Shown: in pieces, positions 9,459-18,862 of the stretch
How positions within the stretch are numbered: position 1 is the first letter of the stretch
Layout of the letters: every line of letters starts with the position of its first letter
Assembly (NCBI RefSeq): GCF_900156175.1
Contig: NZ_FTMV01000019.1
Span: 58,461 to 122,460 of the forward strand
Reading direction: 5' to 3'
DNA: 64,000 bases
From: Janthinobacterium sp. TND4EL3
GTDB taxonomy: Bacteria; Pseudomonadota; Gammaproteobacteria; Burkholderiales; Burkholderiaceae_D
Translations under genes and position numbers: made by a program
The notes under the pieces: generated by a model
Seen by the model: the letters and a program-made list of their open reading frames with translations, nothing else
The model's database searches: none
What the model was told of the DNA's origin: nothing

Positions 9459-11264
9459 ATGGAGGACTTGCTGCCATATTTCGAACGCGAGCTGGTGATG
9501 CTGCGGCGACATTGCCGTGAATTCTCCGAGCGCTATCCGAGAATCGCCGGCAAATTACATATGTCCGGCGAGTCTTGCGAAGATCCGCACGTGGAACATT
9601 TGATCGAATCGGTGGCCATGCTGGCGGCACGCATCTCGAAACGGCTCGATGATGACTATCCGCAATTTACCGAAGCCCTGTTCGAAGCCCTGTTCCCGCA
9701 CTATCTGCGCCCCTTTCCATCCTGCAGCATCGTGCGCCAGCCCACCCCAGCGGCGGGAACCGGCGTATCGCACCTGCCTGCCGGCAGCGAAATGGATACA
9801 GCGCCCGTGCGCGGCGTGCGCTGCCGCTTCAAGACGGTCTACGACATGACGACCGGCGCATCGGTACTGGACAGCGCGTCTTTCGATGCGATGATCAAGG
9901 CGCCGCCAGGCTTGCGCCTGCCGGCATCAGCCAGTTCCTCGCTGAACATCGGCCTCCGGCATGTCGATGCGGCATCCGCATCGCTGCGCGTCTTTATCGA
10001 TGGCGAAGCTTCGTTTTCCGCCGCATTGCGCGATGCCTTGTTCATGCATACGGTCTGCGCCTTTGTGTCGGCCGACGCGGGGCAATGGCTTGCATTATCC
10101 GAAGTGCCCTTGACGCCAGTCGGCTTCGCCGACACGGACGCCTTGCTGCCTTTTGGCGCCCGTTCGCAGCCGGCATACCGCATCCTGAGCGAGTATTTTG
10201 CGTATCCGGAAAAATTCAATTTCTTCGACATCGATAGCGCGGCGCTGGGTGCCGCCTTGCCGCCCGATTGCCGGCGCTTCACCCTGCATCTGTGCATGGC
10301 CGGCTTGCGGCCCGATTCGGCCAAGGCGCGCATGTTGTCCAGCATTTCCAGCGAAAACTTAAAGCTGGGCTGCAGTCCGGCGGTCAATCTCTTCCGCCAG
10401 GAAGGCGTGCCGATCTCCGTCACCCGGCAGAAGACCGACTATCCCGTGCTGGCCCATGCTACCCATGCCCATGGTTATGAAGTGGCCTCCGTCGACGCCG
10501 TGCGTTTGCTGCGTCAGCGCGGCGGCGAAAGCACGCTGACCGAATTTCGTCCCCTGTACAGCCTGCGCCACGGCGAGGGGGCGGCGCAGCAAGGCCATTA
10601 CTGGATCATGCGCCACGATACGGCGTTGGCCATCAAGAGTCCTGGTCACGAAAAGCGCATCACGCTGATCGACAGCGACTTCAATCCCCTGATCCATGAA
10701 AAGGCCAGCTTGTCGCTGTCGCTGACATGCGGTAACCGCGATCTCCCGCTGTCGCTCAAGTACGGCCAGCCGCAAGGAGACTTGCAGCCATGCGCTGGCG
10801 GCCCCGCACTGCACATGCTGCGACGCCCCAGCCAGCCGCGCCGCTTTTCCCCAGGCGCGGGCCTGCACTGGCGCCTGATTTCTCACCTGGCGCTGAATCA
10901 TCACGCGCTGGTCCAGGAAGGCCTGCCGGCGCTGCGCGAAATGCTGACGCTCTACGACCTGTCCCAATCGGCAAGTTCGCAGCGCCAGATCGGCGGCATC
11001 GTGGCCCTGGCGCACGGGCCCACCACGACATGGCTGCGGCACAAGCGCGGTACCTCGCTGGCGCATGGCGTGGAAGTGCGCATCACGCTGGACGAGGAAG
11101 CCTTCATCGGCAGCGGCATGCACCTGTTCGTGCAGGTGATCGACCACTTCCTTGGCCTGTACGTGCAAATCAACAGTTTCATTGAACTGGTGGTGCTGTC
11201 ACTGCAAAGCGGAGAGGAGCTGATCCGATGCAAACCAAGAAGCGGATTGCAGAATCTGGTGTAG
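9459..11264 (+). CDS. tssF: Type VI secretion baseplate protein TssF
   Basis: TssF forms, with TssG and TssK, the wedge of the T6SS baseplate. The 601-residue protein begins MEDLLPYFERELVMLRRHC, the characteristic TssF opening (FERELAFLR..), followed by FSERYPRIAGKL and HVEHLIESVAMLAARI, both strongly family-typical. The ATG at 9459 is chosen because an AGGAAAAGAGAG tract precedes it; an in-frame upstream extension lacks family similarity. The length is normal. tssG starts 37 bp before the tssF stop, so the two are translationally linked. Usually tssE precedes tssF; here it does not. Confidence 0.94.
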   Translation: MEDLLPYFERELVMLRRHCREFSERYPRIAGKLHMSGESCEDPHVEHLIESVAMLAARISKRLDDDYPQFTEALFEALFPHYLRPFPSCSIVRQPTPAAGTGVSHLPAGSEMDTAPVRGVRCRFKTVYDMTTGASVLDSASFDAMIKAPPGLRLPASASSSLNIGLRHVDAASASLRVFIDGEASFSAALRDALFMHTVCAFVSADAGQWLALSEVPLTPVGFADTDALLPFGARSQPAYRILSEYFAYPEKFNFFDIDSAALGAALPPDCRRFTLHLCMAGLRPDSAKARMLSSISSENLKLGCSPAVNLFRQEGVPISVTRQKTDYPVLAHATHAHGYEVASVDAVRLLRQRGGESTLTEFRPLYSLRHGEGAAQQGHYWIMRHDTALAIKSPGHEKRITLIDSDFNPLIHEKASLSLSLTCGNRDLPLSLKYGQPQGDLQPCAGGPALHMLRRPSQPRRFSPGAGLHWRLISHLALNHHALVQEGLPALREMLTLYDLSQSASSQRQIGGIVALAHGPTTTWLRHKRGTSLAHGVEVRITLDEEAFIGSGMHLFVQVIDHFLGLYVQINSFIELVVLSLQSGEELIRCKPRSGLQNLV

Positions 11265-12253
11265 TCCAACACTTGTTCGCCGAACCATACCGCTATCAGT
11301 TCGTGCAGGCGGTGCGGATTCTGCTGTGCTGGCTACGTCAGCAGAACGTGTCCCATGCACAAGCCTTCGGCCAGGTGCTGCGCTTCAGGAACAGCCTGTC
11401 CTTGAGTTTTCCAGCCAGTGAAATCGAGCGGCTCGCGCGCGACGAGCATGAACAACTGACGCTGGTGCCGGCATTCATGCGTTTTCTGGGCGCCAGCGGC
11501 ACCTTGCCCTTGCATCACTCGCAACGTATTGCCGCCTACCGCCTGTCGAGCAAGGATGCCGGCGTCTCGGCCTTCCTCGATATCTTTTCGCACCGCATGG
11601 TCGCGCTGTATTACCAGGCGTGTGAAAAGTATCGGCTGGAATCCATGCTCCAGACCCAGGCAAAAGACGAGCAACTCCTTTTGTTGTCGGCACTGGCCGG
11701 CGTGCAGCGCGATGCGCTGCCGTCCAGCGGCGAAGCTGGCGCCGTGACGCAGGACGTCGCGGCCTGGTACGCGGGCCTGCTGCGCTGCCGCCCCGTGTCG
11801 GCGCAGGCGATAGCCCCCGTGCTGGCCGAATACTGCGGCGTACCCATCGCCCTGCAACAATTTGTCGGTGGCTGGGACTATCTGGAAAAAAACCGGCGCA
11901 GCCTGCTGGGCAGTGCCAACTTCACCCTGGCGCGCGGCGCAACCCTGGGCTTGCGGCTCTGGCGCCAGGACATGCGCGTCTGCCTGCATATCGGCCCGCT
12001 GGATCCCGCCGGCCTGCAGCGCTTCCTGCCGCGCAGCCCAGGTGCGGCGGCACTGGCAACGATGCTGGCGCTGTTTGGCGTACCGGATTTGCAATATGAA
12101 GTGCGGCTGATACTGAGCCCGCCATGCATCAGGCCCCTGCTCCTCAGTTCCAAGCCATCGGAAAGACGGCGCCTGGGCTGGACGACGTTCCTGCAGACGG
12201 CGCAAGGCAAGTTACGCGGCGCGCAGGTGCGTTATTTGCTGCAACCGGCTTGA
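11228..12253 (+). CDS. tssG: Type VI secretion baseplate protein TssG
   Basis: TssG is the partner of TssF in the baseplate wedge. The 341-residue product contains the usual N-terminal signature (HLFAEPYRYQFVQAVRIL, then LRFRNSLSLSFPASEI), a central FLGASGTLPLHHSQRI block and the C-terminal FLPRSPGAAALATML block typical of TssG. The start codon at 11228 lies inside the end of tssF, preceded by GGAGAGGAG. A PAAR gene follows 29 bp later, so tssF-tssG-PAAR-vgrG-effector probably forms one transcript. Confidence 0.93.
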   Translation: MQTKKRIAESGVVQHLFAEPYRYQFVQAVRILLCWLRQQNVSHAQAFGQVLRFRNSLSLSFPASEIERLARDEHEQLTLVPAFMRFLGASGTLPLHHSQRIAAYRLSSKDAGVSAFLDIFSHRMVALYYQACEKYRLESMLQTQAKDEQLLLLSALAGVQRDALPSSGEAGAVTQDVAAWYAGLLRCRPVSAQAIAPVLAEYCGVPIALQQFVGGWDYLEKNRRSLLGSANFTLARGATLGLRLWRQDMRVCLHIGPLDPAGLQRFLPRSPGAAALATMLALFGVPDLQYEVRLILSPPCIRPLLLSSKPSERRRLGWTTFLQTAQGKLRGAQVRYLLQPA

Positions 12254-12282
12254 GCAGTTTATCCCTGGAAAGCGAGGCAAGC

Positions 12283-12537
12283 ATGAAACATGCGGGACGC
12301 GGCGTCATCCGGCTCGGAGACGCAACCGATCACGGCGGCAAGGTCACCAGCGCATCGTCGGGCAGCACCGTGATGGGGAAGACGGCGGCACTGGCCGACG
12401 ACACGACCTTCTGCCCCAAGTGCAAGGGCAGCTTTCCCATCACGCCGGACGGCGCTGGCGCCAAGCACATGGGCAAGCCGTACGCCTATGACGGCGATGC
12501 CACCGCCTGCGGCGCCCGCCTGATCACATCGCTATAA
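12283..12537 (+). CDS. PAAR domain spike-tip protein
   Basis: This small 84-residue protein should cap the VgrG spike and help cargo loading in the T6SS. It starts at 12283 (AGCGAGGCAAG ahead) rather than at longer in-frame options. Typical PAAR features are VIRLGDATDHGGKVTSAS, a conserved CPKCKGSFPI motif, and the terminal DATACGARLITS; the Cys and His residues fit the metal-bound tip. It has no toxin extension, so it is a structural tip rather than an effector. It sits 12 bp upstream of vgrG, as expected. Confidence 0.93.
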   Translation: MKHAGRGVIRLGDATDHGGKVTSASSGSTVMGKTAALADDTTFCPKCKGSFPITPDGAGAKHMGKPYAYDGDATACGARLITSL

Positions 12538-12549
12538 CGGAGGCAGGCC

Positions 12550-15144
12550 ATGCATGCAAGCATACAGGCGGCGTTATCGGCCTTCGACCTCGCCGCGCAA
12601 GAGCGGCGCCTGCTGAAGATCCACTTTCCCCATGACGATGGACCGGATGGCGCCATCCTGCTGGTCAATTCGCTCACTGCCAGGGAAGAAGTATCGCGCG
12701 ACTTCCGTTTCGAAGCCGAACTGCTGTCGGACGACGCGCACATCGCGCTCAAGGCCATGCTGGGCCGCATGGTGACCATTTCCATGGTGCGCGACGATGG
12801 CACGCTGCGCCACTTTAACGGCTATGTGGGCGAATTTTGCCTGCTGCGCGCCGACGGCGGCTTCGCCTGGTACCGCATGGTGCTGCAACCGTGGCTGGCC
12901 TTTGCACGGCTGCGCCAGGACAACGTCTCCTTTCATGGCCAAAGCGTGATGCAGCTGACCGAAACAACGTTTGCGCACTACGGGCAGCGCGACTGGAAAA
13001 CCAGCATCCATGGCGACGATCCGCAGATCACCTGCGCCAACCAGCATAATGAAACCGATTACAACCACCTGCACCGGCGCTGGGAAGCCCTCGGCTGGCA
13101 TTACTGGTACGCGCACCGTGCCGATGGCCACACCTTGTGGCTCGCGGACAACAGCACCCTGGCGGACATGGTCGCCACGGCATCCGGCGACGGCGCCATG
13201 CGTTTCCACTCCGAATCGGGTTCACTGGAGGATGACGGCTTGCAACAATGGCAAGCCGTGCGGCGGATCGGTTCCGGACAGCTGACCTTGGCCAGTTTCG
13301 ACTATAAGCATCCGCAGCCACGCCTGGCCAGCGGCTACTCGCTGAATCGCCAGGGCGACGTCTTTGCCCACGAACTGTATGAAAACACGGGCGCCTATGG
13401 CTACAGCAATGTCGATGATGGAGAAGCGTTGGCACAGCGCCGCATGGAAGAAAGCGACCATCTGCGCCAGTATTTCGAGGCGGCAGGCAATCACCGTGGC
13501 GCACAGCCTGGCCTTTGTTTCCGGCTCGACGGCCATTTCAGCGCCGAGGAAAAGCGCTGTCAGCCTGGCCAGGAGCGCCCGGACAGCATTGCCGAACGCG
13601 AATACCTGATCCTTTCGGTCGAGCATAGCGCCAGCAATAACTATCAGGCAGGCCCCAGCGCGCCTTCGCACTACGTCAACACCATGACCTGCGTGCGGCG
13701 GGACATACGCTGGCGCCCCGGGCGCGGCTACAACAGCATCCCATGCATCGTTGCCGGCGTGCAGACGGCACTGGTGGTCGGACCGGCCGGGGAAGAGATT
13801 CATACCGACGCCCTGGGACGCATCCGCCTGCAATTTCACTGGGACCGCCTTGGCACATTCGATGAGCGCAGCTCGCCATGGATACGGGTCATGATGCCGA
13901 TGGCGGGAGCGCAAATGGGACAGATCGCCTTGCCCCGCGTGGGCCAGGAAGTGGTCGTACAATTCCAAGACGGCAATATCGACCACCCCATCGTCATCGG
14001 CGTGGTCTACAACAGCGCCAATCCGCCGCCATGGCAATTGCCGCAGCAACGCGCGCTGTCCGGCGTGCGCAGCCGCGAACTGGGCACCCGCAGCGCCAAC
14101 CACCTCGTGCTCGACGACACCAAGGGCGCCATCCAGGCACAGCTGCGCAGCGAGCACCAGGACAGCCGGCTGTCATTGGGCAACATCACCCGCATCGACG
14201 ACAACGTGGGCCGCAAGGAAGCGCGCGGCGCGGGCTTTGAATTGGCCAGCAATGCCTGGGGCGCCCTGCGCGCCGCCAAAGGCATGCTGATCACCACAGA
14301 AACACCGGCAGGCGCCGCTCCGATCAAACAGCTCGACGAAACGCAGTCCCGCCTGGCGCAGGCACGCCAACTGCACGAGGGACTGGCCGGCATGGCCGTG
14401 GACGCGGGCGCGCAGGACAGTACCGCACAACAGGGCGCCGTGGCCGACGCCATCCAGCGGCAAAACGCCGCCATCAAGGGAGGCGGCGGCGAATTCCCGG
14501 AGCTGTCCGAACCACATCTGGTGCTGGCCAGCCCGGCCGGCATCGAACTGAGCACGGCCCAGTCCATCCACGTGGCCGCCAGCGAGCATGTGGCACTCAC
14601 CAGCGGCAAGCATATTTCACTTGCCAGCGGCGACAGCATGTTTGCCAGCATCGCCAAAACCTTCAGCCTGTTCGTGCACAAGGCCGGCATGAAGCTGATC
14701 GCCGCCAGCGGCAAGGTGTCCATCGAGGCCCACAGCGACGAGGTCGAAATCCTCGCCAAGAAAGTGCTGTCGCTGATCAGCGAAGCAGACTGGGTCAACA
14801 TCAAGGGCAAGAAAGGCGTGCGCCTGCACGGCGCCAAGCACATGCTGGAAATCAGCGACAAGGTGCAGTTCTTCACCTCCTCCCCCGTGCTCTTCAACGG
14901 CAACCTGGAAACCCTGGCGCCGAAGAGCGTGTCGCAGGAATTCAATGACCGGCCACACAGCAGTTACGACCAGGAGGTCCTGCTGGTGAATGCCGACGAT
15001 ACACCGGCCGTTGGCCTTGCTTTTGAAATCCTGCGCGATGACGGCAACATGGCCGGAAAAAGCGCGGAAGACGGTTCCACGCAACTACAAAAATCCACCG
15101 GCATGGACAGCTACATCATTCGCTATAAGGGAGAACTGCCGTGA
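12550..15144 (+). CDS. vgrG: Type VI secretion spike protein VgrG (TssI) with DUF2345 and TTR-like tail
   Basis: The trimeric spike of the T6SS, 864 residues. The N-terminal half is the gp27-like base (FRFEAELLSDDAHIALKAML, FHGQSVMQLTETTFAHYGQ). It is followed by the gp5-type OB fold (IHTDALGRIRLQFHWDR, WIRVMMPMAGAQMGQIALPR) with the conserved QFQDGNIDHPIVIGVVYN. A DUF2345 beta-helix segment (about 645-790) is rich in short repeats. The last roughly 70 residues (from YDQEVLLVNADD to YIIRYKGEL) look like a transthyretin-type beta-sandwich, an extension known in other VgrGs to recruit lipase effectors. The stop overlaps the effector start by 4 bases (GTGA), linking spike and cargo translation. 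An SD sequence GGAGGCAGG precedes the ATG. Confidence 0.94.
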   Translation: MHASIQAALSAFDLAAQERRLLKIHFPHDDGPDGAILLVNSLTAREEVSRDFRFEAELLSDDAHIALKAMLGRMVTISMVRDDGTLRHFNGYVGEFCLLRADGGFAWYRMVLQPWLAFARLRQDNVSFHGQSVMQLTETTFAHYGQRDWKTSIHGDDPQITCANQHNETDYNHLHRRWEALGWHYWYAHRADGHTLWLADNSTLADMVATASGDGAMRFHSESGSLEDDGLQQWQAVRRIGSGQLTLASFDYKHPQPRLASGYSLNRQGDVFAHELYENTGAYGYSNVDDGEALAQRRMEESDHLRQYFEAAGNHRGAQPGLCFRLDGHFSAEEKRCQPGQERPDSIAEREYLILSVEHSASNNYQAGPSAPSHYVNTMTCVRRDIRWRPGRGYNSIPCIVAGVQTALVVGPAGEEIHTDALGRIRLQFHWDRLGTFDERSSPWIRVMMPMAGAQMGQIALPRVGQEVVVQFQDGNIDHPIVIGVVYNSANPPPWQLPQQRALSGVRSRELGTRSANHLVLDDTKGAIQAQLRSEHQDSRLSLGNITRIDDNVGRKEARGAGFELASNAWGALRAAKGMLITTETPAGAAPIKQLDETQSRLAQARQLHEGLAGMAVDAGAQDSTAQQGAVADAIQRQNAAIKGGGGEFPELSEPHLVLASPAGIELSTAQSIHVAASEHVALTSGKHISLASGDSMFASIAKTFSLFVHKAGMKLIAASGKVSIEAHSDEVEILAKKVLSLISEADWVNIKGKKGVRLHGAKHMLEISDKVQFFTSSPVLFNGNLETLAPKSVSQEFNDRPHSSYDQEVLLVNADDTPAVGLAFEILRDDGNMAGKSAEDGSTQLQKSTGMDSYIIRYKGELP

Positions 15145-17000
15145 GTGACAACGATGAGTTGAACAAACGAGGTAATCATCCAAGTCAATTTACACAAGGT
15201 GTGGGCGGATGGGCGGAGTATGCAGTACAGATGACCAGAACCAGCGATACAGCACGCCATGAAGTCGCCAAGCCACCCGGCAAAGTGATACCGATCATTT
15301 TTCTGCCGGGTGTCATGGGCAGCAACTTACGTATGTCCAAGGCGCGGCAAAAACGGTTGGAGCGCCCCGACAATCGAGCATGGCGACCGGACGACTTGAT
15401 GGGGGTGGGAGGAATGGCAGATGTTGCCGCCGGAACTGGTTTGGGAGGATGGTTCAGAGAGGCTACGCCTCAACAACGTCAGTTGGTGTTTGACCCCAAC
15501 GAAACAGAAGTCGAATACTACCATTACACAGAAAACAATGGACGATTTGACGCGGAGGGACCACAAACAATGGCTTCCGATATACGACATCAGAACGTTC
15601 CTGACAGTCTGACAGCCATCCCTCCCCTGATGGGCTCGAACAGAGTCACCCCCGGCAGCCGTCCTGTACAAGGGAAACCGCAAGCGTTCGCAACTCCAGC
15701 GCAGATAGCGCGATGGCGCGGCTGGAGCGAAGTGTTATTTGATGGAGCTTATGGCTCCATGCTCCAGCACACTGAAAAGCACATGAACAATATGGTGTTA
15801 GGCGGGAAGCTGCATCCAGTCTGGCGCGGGACAAGTGGCTTGGGTGCGTCGGTAATGAAAGACCCATCCACGTTTGGTGGCATATCAGGCAATCCCGTAA
15901 CGGAAGAAGACTTGAAAAAAATCGCGGCATGCTGGTACCCAGTTCACGCGATGGGCTACAACTTTGTGCAGAGCAATAGCGTCACTGCCGTGACCATTGC
16001 CAAACGCCTAAGAGGTCTGGTCAAAGGTTATCGTGAGCGAGGATTCAATTGTCATGAAGTCATTCTGGTCACACACAGCATGGGGGGTCTGCTGGCCCGC
16101 GCCTTGATACACCCTGACTATGGAAAAATAGTCAACGACAGTGACCTGACAATACTTGGCATTTATCACAGTGTTATGCCAGCCATCGGCGCCGCCGGGG
16201 CGTATAAGCGCATGCGCTTCGGCTTTCAGGAAAAAGACACTACTGCCGGTGAATACGAAGCTGAGGTACTTGGCATCAATGGTGTCCATGCGACCGCCAT
16301 TCTGGCGAACGCCCCGGCACCGCTGGAGATGATGCCTGGCGTCGTGTACGGTGAAAAATGGCTCAGGGTAGTAGATCAGCAAGACAAAGAACTGTGGAGC
16401 TGGCCGCGTGAGGGCGCTACAGCATTGGATGCTATTTATTTGCAACCACCTAATGCGTGGTGGCGGCTAATAAATCCAGAATGGATAAATCCGGCAAAAA
16501 TAGAAGAAAAAAATGGTGGTGGTTTGATGAACGTTAATCGCAGACTCAAAAACGCGTTTGAATTTTTAGAATCAATAAAAGATACGTTCCACTCCCTTAC
16601 TTATGCAAGCTACTGCGCATCACCGAAGCGTCTAAGTTATGGCAACGTCGCATTCAAAGTAATCGATGGGCTTAACAGCGGGCTACCAGATGCCAAAGAA
16701 AGACCCAAGCCACTCTCTCCTGAAAAATGGTCTCTGCACGGAGACAACGCCAAAAATGAGCTTATTGTTCAAGCTGGCCCTCAAAAACTACGATTGCGGC
16801 TAATGCCAGCCAGTGCCGCTGGCGATGACACAGTACCCTCAAAAAATTTAGAAAAGTGCTTTAAAAAAGAACGGTTATTTATTCATGGGGTAAAAGATGG
16901 AACTGACTACGGGCACCAAGATAGCTATTCGAATCCCAATGTACTCGCATCAATGCTATATTCCATTATACAAATCGCAAAAACAGCAAAGTGGACTTGA
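15141..17000 (+). CDS. Probable T6SS lipase effector (alpha/beta hydrolase, Tle-type)
   Basis: The 619-residue product is most likely a phospholipase toxin delivered by the upstream VgrG. It starts with GTG at 15141, overlapping the vgrG stop. An N-terminal strand-turn PIIFLPGVMGSNL is typical of PGAP1-like lipases. The nucleophile elbow reads VTHSMGGLLARAL with S313 (Thr replaces the usual first Gly). An acid is in GDDTVP (562-563) and H592 is in DYGHQDSY, giving a complete Ser-Asp-His triad. There is no signal peptide, as expected for T6SS cargo. The following gene resembles the Tli4 immunity family, so a Tle4-like assignment is favoured, though the subfamily is not certain. The DNA is much richer in A+T than vgrG, suggesting acquisition. 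Confidence 0.82.
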   Translation: MSDNDELNKRGNHPSQFTQGVGGWAEYAVQMTRTSDTARHEVAKPPGKVIPIIFLPGVMGSNLRMSKARQKRLERPDNRAWRPDDLMGVGGMADVAAGTGLGGWFREATPQQRQLVFDPNETEVEYYHYTENNGRFDAEGPQTMASDIRHQNVPDSLTAIPPLMGSNRVTPGSRPVQGKPQAFATPAQIARWRGWSEVLFDGAYGSMLQHTEKHMNNMVLGGKLHPVWRGTSGLGASVMKDPSTFGGISGNPVTEEDLKKIAACWYPVHAMGYNFVQSNSVTAVTIAKRLRGLVKGYRERGFNCHEVILVTHSMGGLLARALIHPDYGKIVNDSDLTILGIYHSVMPAIGAAGAYKRMRFGFQEKDTTAGEYEAEVLGINGVHATAILANAPAPLEMMPGVVYGEKWLRVVDQQDKELWSWPREGATALDAIYLQPPNAWWRLINPEWINPAKIEEKNGGGLMNVNRRLKNAFEFLESIKDTFHSLTYASYCASPKRLSYGNVAFKVIDGLNSGLPDAKERPKPLSPEKWSLHGDNAKNELIVQAGPQKLRLRLMPASAAGDDTVPSKNLEKCFKKERLFIHGVKDGTDYGHQDSYSNPNVLASMLYSIIQIAKTAKWT

Positions 17001-17002
17001 TC

Positions 17003-18118
17003 ATGTTTAGTCAAAAAAAATTTCTTTTCACCACTATTGTAATGTTTGGATTGTTCCAACCTTTCAAAGCGCGAAGTGCGATCGAGGAGAATGCCGTGTC
17101 AGAAAATATCGCTCTTACTAAACGTCTTGAAGTGCTCTTTCTAAAAACGAAATTGGCATGTTTTGGGCGCTACACCCTGCGTATACCGCAAGAGACAGAA
17201 TTGATTTTTGGGGAAACATCACTACCATCAACGATTGAAATAAGAACCGGTGGATTGGCAGGACGCGACAAACAAGTTCTAGAAGATATTGAACGAATAA
17301 AATTCAACAACCCCACTTCGGAAATTATCTACAATGAAAAATCCCCAGCCGAAGGCATTTGGCAGATTCAATATTTCCCTGACAAATATACCAAAAATGA
17401 AGGCAATGTATATTTCAATACGTACATTACAAAAGGAAATATCACATTTACCATAGGAGACACCACTTCTGAAGGAAAAACAAGAATGGATGTCGCTGCC
17501 AAACAAATAGTTCATGCAAATAATTTTCGATTACGCGAAGAATCAGATATACCGTCCGAACCGGGAAATTGCATTCCTTACGGCTTCATTAAGGGAAATA
17601 GCTATGAGGAACAGGAAATAGTTAGTGCGGGGCTGTATTTCCCCAGTTTTCCTGATGTCACATTTTCAGTAAGCTCGAATAAAAATGCATATATGGATTA
17701 TTCGAGTGAATTGTATGAAAAAATGCACATTGAACTATCCCTCTTGGGGCGTATTGATATGGCCAAGAAAAGACAAGGCAATCGCTATCCCAAGAGAAGC
17801 CTGCTACGCGAGGGCAAACGCAACGTCCAGCACTGGCAAGGAGAAGAGTCGCTGATACGACGAACAGATGGCGTGCACGATTTTGAATGGGCCCTGGTCG
17901 GCAAACCGCGCGATGTCGCGAATCCATCTGTACTGGAGGCGCATATGTACACCAAAGTCGCCCACAACATGGTCGGCGCCGCCGAAACCGCGTCGCTGAC
18001 CGACGAAGAGGCCATCGCCTTGTGGGACAAGCTGCTGTCCGGCCTGAAGTTCCGCGTGAAAGTGCCGGGTGCGCCTCCCGGTTCCTACTATATTGATCCG
18101 GACAAGCCGGCGCAGTGA
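17003..18118 (+). CDS. Probable periplasmic T6SS immunity protein (Tli4-like)
   Basis: The 371-residue protein should protect the producer from the adjacent lipase effector in the periplasm. The ATG at 17003 is chosen because it directly begins a signal peptide (KKFLFTTIVMFGLF, cleavage near RSA/IEE); a GTG at 16991 is the alternative. The mature N-terminus contains LACFGRYTLRIPQETEL, which matches my memory of Tli4-family immunity proteins (CFGR...P). It follows the effector stop by 2 bp. Base composition changes within the gene: bases 17401-17460 are 18/60 G+C, whereas 17941-18000 are 37/60. The C-terminal part therefore looks like resident DNA and the N-terminal part like imported DNA. Confidence 0.72.
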   Translation: MFSQKKFLFTTIVMFGLFQPFKARSAIEENAVSENIALTKRLEVLFLKTKLACFGRYTLRIPQETELIFGETSLPSTIEIRTGGLAGRDKQVLEDIERIKFNNPTSEIIYNEKSPAEGIWQIQYFPDKYTKNEGNVYFNTYITKGNITFTIGDTTSEGKTRMDVAAKQIVHANNFRLREESDIPSEPGNCIPYGFIKGNSYEEQEIVSAGLYFPSFPDVTFSVSSNKNAYMDYSSELYEKMHIELSLLGRIDMAKKRQGNRYPKRSLLREGKRNVQHWQGEESLIRRTDGVHDFEWALVGKPRDVANPSVLEAHMYTKVAHNMVGAAETASLTDEEAIALWDKLLSGLKFRVKVPGAPPGSYYIDPDKPAQ

Positions 18119-18189
18119 CAATTGAAAAACTCATGCTGGCGCCGTGCAAGCCGTTGCGCTAGCATGCTCCTTTTGCCCGGAAAGCCGCC

Positions 18190-18669
18190 ATGCCCATCGC
18201 CCTGCGCCCCGCCCTGCCCTCCGACATCGACGCCCTGTGGGCGCTGCGCACGGTGGCCGTGCGCGTCAGCTGCGCCACGCACTATGCGCCGGAGCAAATT
18301 GCTCTCTGGACGGCTACGCCCGTGCCGGCATCGTATGCGGCCATGCTGGCCGCCGGGGACGGCATCGTCGCGCTGCAGGACGGGGCCATTGCCGGCTACG
18401 CGATGCTCGATGCGGACAAGCAGGAAGTAGACGCCGTGTTCGTCGATCCCGCCCGCGGGGGACTCGGTATCGGCAAGCGCCTGCTGGCGGCGCTGGAGCA
18501 GCTGGCGCGCGGGCGCGGCATTGAACGCCTGCACCTGTCCGCCTCGCTCAATGCGGAGCCGTTTTACCGGGCCGCCGGTTTTGTCGCCTTGCGCGAGGAA
18601 GCGTATGCGCACCCAAGCGGCATCAGCCTGGCCAGCGTGGCGATGGAAAAGGAGTTGACGCCCGCCTGA
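18190..18669 (+). CDS. GNAT family N-acetyltransferase
   Basis: A 159-residue acetyl-CoA-dependent acetyltransferase of unknown substrate. The N-terminus (IALRPALPSDIDALWALRTVAVR) is the usual GNAT first strand and helix. The acetyl-CoA pyrophosphate-binding motif is seen in VDPARGGLGIGKRLLAALE, and the C-terminal LSASLNAEPFYRAAGF is the standard beta-6/alpha-4 region. GGAAAG precedes the ATG at 18190. It is 71 bp downstream of the immunity gene and convergent with the small-gene operon beyond it, so it probably has no role in secretion. Confidence 0.9.
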   Translation: MPIALRPALPSDIDALWALRTVAVRVSCATHYAPEQIALWTATPVPASYAAMLAAGDGIVALQDGAIAGYAMLDADKQEVDAVFVDPARGGLGIGKRLLAALEQLARGRGIERLHLSASLNAEPFYRAAGFVALREEAYAHPSGISLASVAMEKELTPA

Positions 18670-18673
18670 ACCT

Positions 18674-18862
18674 TCAGTCAGGCACCGCGCCTGCCTCGGA
18701 CTCGGCCAGGCATTGCTGCAGCTTCGCGATCAGGGCGCGCACTTCGTCGTCGCCCAGATCCAGCGGGTCGCCCTGCGCGCCGACGGCGATCAGACAGATG
18801 GCCGAACCGTCGTACCACGCGTCGAGGCGATCCTTGCGTTCACTCATATTGTTCTGATTCAT
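18674..18862 (-). CDS. Small conserved hypothetical protein
   Basis: A 62-residue acidic protein with no signal peptide or membrane segment: an N-terminal WYDGSAICLIAVGAQGDPLDLG segment, probably beta, then a helix (DDEVRALIAKLQQCLAE). I do not recognise the family. It is likely real because it is the last of a chain of small genes behind the SulP transporter, overlapping the upstream DUF2750 gene by 23 bp, and GAGGG lies about 10 bases before the ATG at 18862. A second in-frame ATG (18847) has no SD. Confidence 0.6.
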   Translation of the reverse strand: MNQNNMSERKDRLDAWYDGSAICLIAVGAQGDPLDLGDDEVRALIAKLQQCLAESEAGAVPD

